A DNA stretch of 55,800 nt from Clostridiaceae bacterium (GTDB lineage Bacteria; Bacillota; Clostridia; Saccharofermentanales; DTU023). Below, piece by piece: positions 1-6,235 of the stretch. The notes beneath the pieces were generated by a model. It had not been told where the DNA came from. It saw nothing but the letters and a program-made list of their open reading frames with translations, and ran no database searches. How positions within the stretch are numbered: the stretch's first letter is position 1; each line of letters opens with the position of its first letter. Made by a program: the position numbers and the translations under genes. The DNA lies in NCBI GenBank assembly GCA_012518795.1, contig JAAYRL010000011.1, positions 1-55,800 of the forward strand, written 5' to 3'.

Positions 1-75
1 AGAAATTAAAACTTCAGGAAGATACTTGGAAGAAATTAAAACTTCAGGAAGATACTTGGAAGAAATTAAAACTTC
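1..75. repeat. 30-bp direct tandem repeat, about 2.5 copies, open at the window edge
   Basis: Copies at 1-30 and 31-60 are identical, and the third (from 61) matches for its first 15 bases before diverging. The exact identity suggests recent expansion. More copies may lie upstream of the window. Confidence 0.9.
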
Positions 76-142
76 TGGCGAATTATTAATTAGTCTAGTT
101 AATAAAAGTTGCTTTAAAGATTTAACCAACTTCGCAAAATAA
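2..142 (+). CDS. 3' end of a repeat-containing protein (5' part outside the window)
   Basis: An open frame runs from the window edge to the TAA at 140-142 and encodes about 46 residues. It reads as two and a half copies of a 10-residue unit, EIKTSGRYLE, followed by a short unique tail ending LTNFAK. The DNA repeat is exactly 30 bp, so the frame is kept through the array, which supports real coding. The unit is charged and could extend a helix or coiled coil, but no family is recognisable from this fragment. No start is visible. It could also be a chance open frame through an intergenic minisatellite. Confidence 0.45.
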   Translation, partial: EIKTSGRYLEEIKTSGRYLEEIKTSGELLISLVNKSCFKDLTNFAK

Positions 143-157
143 TAGTTTTACGAAGTT
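128..157. other. inverted repeat over the stop codon of the repeat gene
   Basis: AACTTCG at 128-134 pairs with CGAAGTT at 151-157. Four A:T pairs follow after one mismatch, leaving a six-base loop that covers the TAA. No T-run follows on either strand, so it is not a canonical intrinsic terminator. The stretch 158-355 shows no gene. Confidence 0.4.
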
Positions 158-355
158 ATGGGCAGAAAAATAAAGTTAAACTCGATTTTAACAAAATTAT
201 TCTATCAATTCTCAGAGGATTTTAATTTAGGATATATTCAACGATCGTTTTTTATTTAGGCGATTGATTATAATAGCTTCTTCTTAATTACTTCAATGCT
301 TTATTTTTAATAGCTTCATTATTAATAATAGTTATTTAAATCTTTGTTTGTTATA

Positions 356-1234
356 TTAATCAGGATTTGATTCAGTTATTTCTTCATCTGTTGAATTATC
401 ATTAACGTTTGTTTGCTCTTGGCTATTTATTGACTCTTGATGGTTTTCTTTTTTGCCATAGTCTTCACCATACATACTTTCAATTCCTATGATCCGTTTA
501 AAGTCAATTAAATCTTTGATCGGATTCATAGCATATAAAATTATAAAAATAATCACGAATAACATTAATGTAATTAGAATTCTCTTTAAAAGTGACTGAC
601 GATTATCTTTTTTAATTCCATGTTGAATTTTACTCAATGTTGTGTAACCAATTAGCTCATAAACCTTAGAACCGTTTTTGCGATCAATTTCCCATGGTTT
701 ATCTAAATCTATATTTTGCTTAGTATTTGGTGAATCAATTTTATCAGCAGGTTTCAAATATTTTTTTAAACTTCTTGTATCCAATCGAATGGCAGATTCG
801 TTTATGATGGTATCATCGTTAGAAAGGTTTCCATTCGATCCTACAGGGTTTATTTTTAAAGGTTTTGATTGAATTTCATTTGATTGAATTTCATTTGATT
901 GGATATCAATTTGATGATCAGATAAATATTTTCTGATTATCGGAGTTTGATCAATATTATCGATCTGCTCATTATGTGTTAATTGAACATTTTCATTTTC
1001 TGAAAGATTAATTGCAGATTGATCAATCACAGCTTCTGAAATGTCTTGATCAATCACAGATTCCGAAATGTCAAATTCAGATGATTTTTCCGAATCAATA
1101 CTTATTGTTTCAGATGTCATTTCAGGAATATTAATCCGTCTGATCCGAATTGGCATTTGATTATTTTCAGAATCATTGGTATTGAAATTTTGCTGGTTAT
1201 TTAAATTTGAATTATCTGAATTATTTGATTTCAT
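356..1234 (-). CDS. single-pass membrane protein with a long disordered Ser/Asn/Gln-rich N-terminus, unknown function
   Basis: This 292-residue protein is not recognised as a known family. Residues 1 to about 185 are low-complexity and rich in S, N, Q, I and E, with an internal duplication (SNEIQ twice). A basic stretch (KKDNRQSLLKR) then precedes one strongly hydrophobic segment at about residues 220-240. The C-terminal tail of about 50 residues is acidic and N/S-rich. The positive-inside rule places the long N-terminus in the cytoplasm. It starts at the ATG at 1232-1234 with only a weak AAGG upstream. It is divergent from lexA with its own promoter. No conserved catalytic motif is visible, so no function is proposed. 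Confidence 0.6.
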   Translation of the reverse strand: MKSNNSDNSNLNNQQNFNTNDSENNQMPIRIRRINIPEMTSETISIDSEKSSEFDISESVIDQDISEAVIDQSAINLSENENVQLTHNEQIDNIDQTPIIRKYLSDHQIDIQSNEIQSNEIQSKPLKINPVGSNGNLSNDDTIINESAIRLDTRSLKKYLKPADKIDSPNTKQNIDLDKPWEIDRKNGSKVYELIGYTTLSKIQHGIKKDNRQSLLKRILITLMLFVIIFIILYAMNPIKDLIDFKRIIGIESMYGEDYGKKENHQESINSQEQTNVNDNSTDEEITESNPD

Positions 1235-1284
1235 TAATGGAGCCTTATAAATTATCTTTCAAAAGTCAATTTCATATCATTTAT

Positions 1285-1313
1285 ATTATAACAATCTTCT
1301 AATTTGAAGTCAT
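1285..1313 (-). promoter_or_regulatory. predicted sigma-A promoter of the membrane-protein gene
   Basis: Read on the reverse strand, ATGACT (1308-1313) is followed after 17 bp by TATAAT (1285-1290), about 50 bp upstream of the start codon. The -10 is perfect and the -35 matches TTGACA at four of six positions. Confidence 0.5.
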
Positions 1314-1440
1314 CTTGTGATACATCGTACAATTTATCATCAAAGATAAATCAGGATAAAGTATATCATATAAAATTACAAATAATTATTATTATAAAAT
1401 AATGTATTCAAAAATTTTTCAACTTAATTATCAAGAAAAA

Positions 1441-1479
1441 GAACAATCGTTTGACATAGAACAATTGTTTTGTTATTCT
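1441..1479 (+). promoter_or_regulatory. lexA promoter with two LexA (SOS) boxes
   Basis: TTGACA (1451-1456), a 17-bp spacer and TATTCT (1474-1479) form a near-consensus sigma-A promoter. Two imperfect copies of the Gram-positive SOS box GAAC-N4-GTTC overlap it: GAACAATCGTTT at 1441-1452 covers the start of the -35, and GAACAATTGTTT at 1459-1470 fills the spacer. Each differs from the palindrome at the last base. The placement fits autorepression of lexA. Confidence 0.75.
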
Positions 1480-1525
1480 AAACTGAGATTTAACATGATT
1501 TAATTTGATTTTCGGGAGATGCAAT

Positions 1526-2161
1526 ATGAGTGAAAAATATCGTTTTACCAGAGCTAATGTTGATCAAACCTCAGATAAAATATATCAGTTTATCGTAAAG
1601 TATATAACTGAAAATACCTACTCACCTTCTGTTCGGGATATTTGCAGAGGAGTGGGGATTAAATCAACTTCAACTATTCATAATCATTTAAACAGATTGC
1701 AAGATGAAGGAAGAATTACCTACAGTGATGGAAAACGTCGAGCTATTGTTGTTCCGGAATTAACAGAATTAAACACTGATATCAGACAAGCTCCTTTAAT
1801 CGGTAAAGTAACAGCAGGTTCACCTATTTTAGCAGTAGAAAATATTGAACGAAATATTCCGATTCCTGATTACTTTGATCGTTATCCCAACATGTATGCC
1901 CTTGAAGTCAAAGGGGATTCCATGATTGATGCAGCAATCATGGACGGAGATATCGTTTTTGTTGATAAACAAAACTCCGCAAATCCGGGAGATATCGTGG
2001 TAGCATTGATTGAAGATGAGGCAACTGTCAAAACTTTCAAAATCATTGATAATAAACCGTTTTTGATTCCTGAAAATTCAGCCTATAAGCCTATCCCCTT
2101 TGATCGTGAGGGTTGTAGAATTTTAGGAATAGTTCGCGGTGTACTCAGGGTATCGATTTAA
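1526..2161 (+). CDS. lexA: LexA, SOS-response repressor and autoprotease
   Basis: LexA represses DNA-damage genes and self-cleaves when RecA filaments form. The 211-residue product has the usual length. A winged-helix DNA-binding domain covers residues 1 to about 75, with the recognition region around GIKSTSTIHNHLNRL. The S24 peptidase domain has the Ala97-Gly98 cleavage site, catalytic Ser132 in GDSM and Lys169 in ATVK. I chose the ATG at 1526 because GGGAG at 1514-1518 sits 7 bases upstream. A TTG at 1505 would add seven residues and lacks such a site. It is a single gene under two SOS boxes. Its last 39 bp overlap the 3' end of hfq on the opposite strand. Confidence 0.96.
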   Translation: MSEKYRFTRANVDQTSDKIYQFIVKYITENTYSPSVRDICRGVGIKSTSTIHNHLNRLQDEGRITYSDGKRRAIVVPELTELNTDIRQAPLIGKVTAGSPILAVENIERNIPIPDYFDRYPNMYALEVKGDSMIDAAIMDGDIVFVDKQNSANPGDIVVALIEDEATVKTFKIIDNKPFLIPENSAYKPIPFDREGCRILGIVRGVLRVSI

Positions 2162-2446
2162 TACTTTTTTATAGCGGTAAGCTTCATTAAAAATATAATT
2201 AACTGCATTTTTAGGTTTGATGCAACATAAAGATGATAAAAAATATAATTGTTGAGCTCCGTTTTGATCTAATACAATACTATCCTGATCAAAACCTACG
2301 ATATATCCCTCCGAAGTATAAGAATTATTCATCTCTAAAATGACGGGTATTTCTTTTTTTCTACAATAATTGAGAAAACTGTCTTGCATTCTTCTTCCGC
2401 TTGTTAAGGAATTCTTGTCGTTATTCATGATTTCTTTCTTGTTCAT
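2123..2446 (-). CDS. hfq: divergent Hfq-like RNA chaperone (Sm fold)
   Basis: Hfq hexamers bind small RNAs and A-rich or U-rich mRNA. The 107-residue product has an Sm-like core at about residues 19-78: MQDSFLN matches the start of helix 1 with the proximal-face Gln (Q21), and GYIVGFDQ (47-54) matches the Sm1 FDQ signature. The Sm2 motif normally reads YKHA(I)S, but here it is YFLSS (68-72), so the usual Lys-His pair of the proximal pore is absent. A basic, Tyr-rich tail of about 29 residues follows. The start at 2446 has AAGGAG about 7 bases upstream; a longer frame to 2539 has none. Position next to miaA and mutSL is the common clostridial order and supports the call. Confidence 0.8.
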   Translation of the reverse strand: MNKKEIMNNDKNSLTSGRRMQDSFLNYCRKKEIPVILEMNNSYTSEGYIVGFDQDSIVLDQNGAQQLYFLSSLCCIKPKNAVNYIFNEAYRYKKVLNRYPEYTANYS

Positions 2447-2769
2447 TTTTTTCTCCTTTTTAATCAATTTATTAAACTTAAACCTAATTCTAACTAGTTT
2501 AAATATAAGCATTTTAAAATTAAAACTTTCCCAATGCATAGAAAATTTTGCACATAATAATATAAATTGATAATACGTTGAAAAAATGATTTAAATAAAA
2601 AGCTGAAATATAAATTTATCCGTAATAAACACGGGTTTACATTGTATTACAAATTGTCAGAAATAGTAACTGATGAAATTCACAATATTTAGTAAATATT
2701 TTATGCATATTGTCAATAAATCAAAATATATAATCTCGTCAGTTCAAGTTTTGTAAATTCAAACTCCGT
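2447..2769. other. AT-rich intergenic stretch upstream of hfq
   Basis: There is no convincing open frame on either strand. It must hold the hfq promoter (reverse strand), but I could not pick out a clear -35/-10 pair. It ends where the 92-bp palindrome array and its 25-bp flank begin. Confidence 0.4.
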
Positions 2770-3127
2770 AAATCCGGATTGCTCCAATTGTTAGTGCACA
2801 CTTTTTAAAGTTATACTAAGAAAATCCGGAATAAGCTTGAAAAGTGTGCATGCTGAACCTTAAAAAGATGATTTAATCGGAAGATCATGCACACTTTTTA
2901 AGGTTATACCTGGAAAATCCGGGATAAGCTTGGAAAGTGTGCATGCCGATCCTGAAAAGTCGATTTAATCGGAAGACCGTGCACACTTTTTAAAGTTATA
3001 CCTGAAAAATCCGGGATAAACTTGGAAAGTGTGCATGCCGAACCTTAAAAAGTCGATTTTTTCGAAGATCATGCACACTTTTTAAAGTTATACCTAGAAA
3101 ATCCGGGATAAGCTTGAAAAGTGTGCA
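2770..3127. repeat. Array 1 of the 56-bp palindrome / 36-bp linker family: four copies plus conserved left flank
   Basis: Copies lie at 2795-2850, 2888-2943, 2980-3035 and 3072-3127, each exactly 56 bp, separated by 37, 36 and 36 bp. Each begins TGCACACTTT and ends AAAGTGTGCA. The next ten or so bases can also pair, with a few mismatches, giving a stem of about 20 bp closed by an A-rich centre. Linkers are related to each other (GTCGATTTAATCGGAAGA core). A 25-bp flank at 2770-2794 recurs, inverted, beside array 2. The array fills most of the hfq-miaA gap. Just after it, a 13-bp direct repeat (ATCGATTTCAAGA) occurs twice at about 3127-3152. Confidence 0.95.
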
Positions 3128-3162
3128 ATCGATTTCAAGAATCGATTTCAAGAATCTATATT

Positions 3163-4098
3163 TCAATAATCTATTAGATTAAGAATTTGCTCCAAAGAAT
3201 TTAAACTGCCAAAATCATTTATCACATTTAAATCGTTTCGTGCATTAAACCAAGTGAATTGTCTTTTGGCATAATTACGAGTAACCTGTCCGATGCGGTC
3301 TTTGACCGTTCTGAGATCTACATTACCATCAAGATATGAGGCTGTTTCTTTGTAACCAATAGCTTGGAAACTTTGAGCTTTACGAATTAAAGGATATTTT
3401 TCTAAGATTCTTTTTACTTCCTCTACGAGACCTGACTCAAACATCTCTTCTGTTCTTTGATTAATACGAGTATATAATTCTTGTCTATCCGGATATAAAT
3501 AAAAGGATAAAAATTTAAAATCCGGCCCTTTAGCATGTGATTTTTCATAAATTTGAGTTTGAGTTAAACCGGTAGTTTCATACACTTCAAAAAATCTGCG
3601 AATACGTCGCAAATCATTGAGCGAAATCCTCGATCCTGCTTGCTCATCAAGTTTATTTAATTTCAAATGCCAATCCGATGCATTGTTCTCCGTAATTTTC
3701 TGCTTCATTTCTTTGCGCACGGCAGGATTGACAGGAGTGTCAATAAAGATTAATCCGTCTAATAAAGCATTGATATATTGTCCTGTTCCCCCGCAGACAA
3801 TAACAGCTTTCTCTTTAGCCCGAATTATTTCAATTGCAGTAGTTGCTGCCTTGATATATTGAGCTACACTATATGTTTGATCAGGATTGATAATATCAAT
3901 CATATGATGTTTTATCATTGCTTGAATTTCAGGCGATACTTTGGCTGTGCCGATGTCTAATTCACGATAGATTTGCATAGAATCTGCCGATACGATTTCT
4001 GCATCAATCAGTTTTGCTAATTCTACAGCTAAACCGGATTTGCCTGAAGCAGTCGGTCCGCAAATAACAATTACCTGATCTAATGGATTAATTTTCAT
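3163..4098 (-). CDS. miaA: MiaA, tRNA dimethylallyltransferase
   Basis: MiaA transfers the dimethylallyl group to A37 of tRNAs that read UNN codons, the first step before MiaB. The 311-residue length is typical. The P-loop GPTASGKS is at residues 14-21, followed by the family hallmark SADSMQIYRELDIGTAK (substrate and catalytic Asp region). CGGTGQY and the later GYKE segment are also conserved. ATG at 4098 follows GGGGA. It is the last gene of the miaB-mutS-mutL-miaA block, 90 bp after mutL, and is followed by array 1. Confidence 0.97.
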   Translation of the reverse strand: MKINPLDQVIVICGPTASGKSGLAVELAKLIDAEIVSADSMQIYRELDIGTAKVSPEIQAMIKHHMIDIINPDQTYSVAQYIKAATTAIEIIRAKEKAVIVCGGTGQYINALLDGLIFIDTPVNPAVRKEMKQKITENNASDWHLKLNKLDEQAGSRISLNDLRRIRRFFEVYETTGLTQTQIYEKSHAKGPDFKFLSFYLYPDRQELYTRINQRTEEMFESGLVEEVKRILEKYPLIRKAQSFQAIGYKETASYLDGNVDLRTVKDRIGQVTRNYAKRQFTWFNARNDLNVINDFGSLNSLEQILNLIDY

Positions 4099-4188
4099 TA
4101 TAATTCCCCATTATTTACTAAAACAACTACATTTGTTCTATGCAAAGAATATAGAACTAAGTAGTTTAAGCTATACAAAGAATATTAC

Positions 4189-6075
4189 TTAAACAATTCG
4201 TTTAAAAAGCTTTTCTAAATCAGTTTGACTCAACTCGATAATCAAAGGTCTGCCATGCGGACAATGGAAAGGATTAACTAATTCAGTTAAATCTGAAACT
4301 ATTCTTTTCATTTCATTGTAACTAAGATTATCATGTGCTTTTACAGCAGCTTTGCAGGCAACCGTATAGAGCAATTCATCATATTTGTCTTCTTGAAAAA
4401 ATGATTGGTCTAACAAAGAATCGATTAAGGCTTTAACCGAAGAAACCGGATCTGAAAATTGTTTACCGGTATCCGGAACAGTTCGAATAATAATTGTATT
4501 ATTTCCAAAAATATCAATTTCAAATCCTAAGTGGTCCAATTCATTCAAGTTTTCCTCTACCAAAGCCATTTCATGTGCAGTTAATTCCAAAGCTTCATTT
4601 TGTAATAAAATCTGTTTTTTAAAGGCTTGGTTTTTATTATTAATATATTGGGAATGCAATTTTTCATAGATAATTCTTTCATGTGCGGCATGTTGATCAA
4701 TAATTAAAAAACGATTCTCATATTCTAATAATAAATATGTTTGAAAAACTTGACCTATTAGTCTTGCATTTTTTAAATATGCCAATTCGGATTGTACTGT
4801 GGTTTGAACTTGATCCTCGGATTGTTGTAAGAGAGAAACATCCGCTGCAACATCTTCAGTTTGTTCTGCTTGCTGATGCATTATAAAAGCTTGAGCTTGC
4901 TCGGCAGGATGAACACGTTCATCTGCATCGTATTTTTGTTTAACTACCTCATTAATATTTTCTGCAGACTTTTTTTCTGCCGGCACTATTTTCGAATCAA
5001 AACTATAGTTTAAAGGAATTTCCTGTAAATCTTTCGTTAAAGGTGTAGTCATTTTATAATGATTACTGGAGATTTCTCCCTTAATAGCAGTTGAACCGGA
5101 TTCCAATGCTTCCCTAATTCCATGATATACAGCACGAAAGACAATTTGTTCATCCCAAAATCTGACTTCAGTTTTTTGCGGATGAACATTGACATCAACT
5201 AAATTCAAAGGAATTTCCAGATTAATTACCAAACTGGGAAACTTGCCTTTCATAAACCATGTTTTACATGCTTCAGTAATCGCAGCAGAGATAATTTTTG
5301 AAGCGATACTCCTACCATTGACAAATACAATTTGACGACTGCGATTTCCTCTCGCAACTTGCGGTGTTGTAATATAGCCTGACAATTTTATTGGTTCCAA
5401 CAGATAGTTGACTTCGACCATTGCCTCAGCAGTTTCTTTACCATATAAAACATAAATGGCACTCAGCAAATTGTTATTACCGGGAGTATGTATCAGATTG
5501 TTTTGATTGGAGGTCAGACGAAAAGACACATCAGATCGAGCTAATGCCAATCTCGTTACTAAATCAGCAATATAGCCTTGTTCAGTCAGATCGCGTTTCA
5601 AAAATTTATATCGCGCCGGAACATTATAAAATAAATCTTGAACTGTTATTTGAGTTCCTTCAGGACATCCGACTTTCTGTGAATTAATTAACTTTCCATC
5701 TTCAACTATTACTTCAAAGCCTTCTTCTTGTCCGATTTGTCGTGTTCGCAAATTAACTCTTGCAACTGCTGCAATACTGGCTAAAGCTTCACCGCGAAAT
5801 CCCATCGTCACCAAATGTTCTAAATCGGATATTTTACTTAATTTTGAAGTTGCATGTCTTTCAAAAGCTATAACTGCATCTTCAGGTGTCATCCCGCAGC
5901 CATTATCGCTAATTAATATTCGTTTAATGCCACCTTGTTCAATATCGCAATTGATAATGGAAGCTCCGGCATCCAATGAATTCTCTATCAACTCTTTAAC
6001 AACTGAAGCAGGTCTTTCAATTACTTCTCCGGCAGCAATTCCATTTGCAGTTATATTATCTAAAATATGAATCAT
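4189..6075 (-). CDS. mutL: MutL, mismatch-repair ATPase/endonuclease
   Basis: MutL couples MutS mismatch recognition to strand incision. The N-terminal GHKL ATPase shows ELIENSLDAGA, DNGCGM and GFRGEAL. The C-terminal domain carries the metal-dependent endonuclease motif DQHA-x2-E-x4-E starting at Asp460, plus the CPHGRP segment near the end. This is therefore the nicking type found in bacteria without MutH. A variable acidic and Gln-rich linker separates the domains. The 628-residue length is normal. ATG at 6075 follows GGGAAAG. It lies 160 bp downstream of mutS, and the gap contains a short tandem repeat. Confidence 0.97.
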   Translation of the reverse strand: MIHILDNITANGIAAGEVIERPASVVKELIENSLDAGASIINCDIEQGGIKRILISDNGCGMTPEDAVIAFERHATSKLSKISDLEHLVTMGFRGEALASIAAVARVNLRTRQIGQEEGFEVIVEDGKLINSQKVGCPEGTQITVQDLFYNVPARYKFLKRDLTEQGYIADLVTRLALARSDVSFRLTSNQNNLIHTPGNNNLLSAIYVLYGKETAEAMVEVNYLLEPIKLSGYITTPQVARGNRSRQIVFVNGRSIASKIISAAITEACKTWFMKGKFPSLVINLEIPLNLVDVNVHPQKTEVRFWDEQIVFRAVYHGIREALESGSTAIKGEISSNHYKMTTPLTKDLQEIPLNYSFDSKIVPAEKKSAENINEVVKQKYDADERVHPAEQAQAFIMHQQAEQTEDVAADVSLLQQSEDQVQTTVQSELAYLKNARLIGQVFQTYLLLEYENRFLIIDQHAAHERIIYEKLHSQYINNKNQAFKKQILLQNEALELTAHEMALVEENLNELDHLGFEIDIFGNNTIIIRTVPDTGKQFSDPVSSVKALIDSLLDQSFFQEDKYDELLYTVACKAAVKAHDNLSYNEMKRIVSDLTELVNPFHCPHGRPLIIELSQTDLEKLFKRIV

Positions 6076-6116
6076 ACTATCTTTCCCTATGATACTTTAT
6101 ATTACCTATTGTATTT

Positions 6117-6210
6117 TAATTAATCTAACCATTATTGTAGTTAATTAAGATAATTAATCTAACCATTATTGTAGTATATTAATATAATTTATCTGATCCT
6201 TATTGTAACT
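6117..6210. repeat. 34-bp tandem repeat in the mutS-mutL gap
   Basis: The 25-bp sequence beginning TAATTAATCTAACCATTATT occurs at 6117-6141 and again at 6151-6175 (period 34 bp). A decayed third copy lies at about 6181-6210. It is noncoding and AT-rich. Confidence 0.75.
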
Positions 6211-6235
6211 TATCTGATTATATTTACCTTTCTGA

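Noticed and set aside
2447-2539. N-terminal extension of Hfq by 31 residues
   Set aside because: The extension is AT-rich low-complexity sequence without a ribosome binding site, whereas ATG 2446 has a clear AAGGAG.
2795-3127. CRISPR array
   Set aside because: Repeats are 56 bp palindromes that vary between copies, and the 36-bp linkers are related to each other instead of being unique. No cas gene is visible in the window.
2795-3127. Integron attC sites
   Set aside because: The palindromes lack the R'/R'' core (GTTRRRY / RYYYAAC) layout, no cassette genes lie between them and no integrase gene is present.
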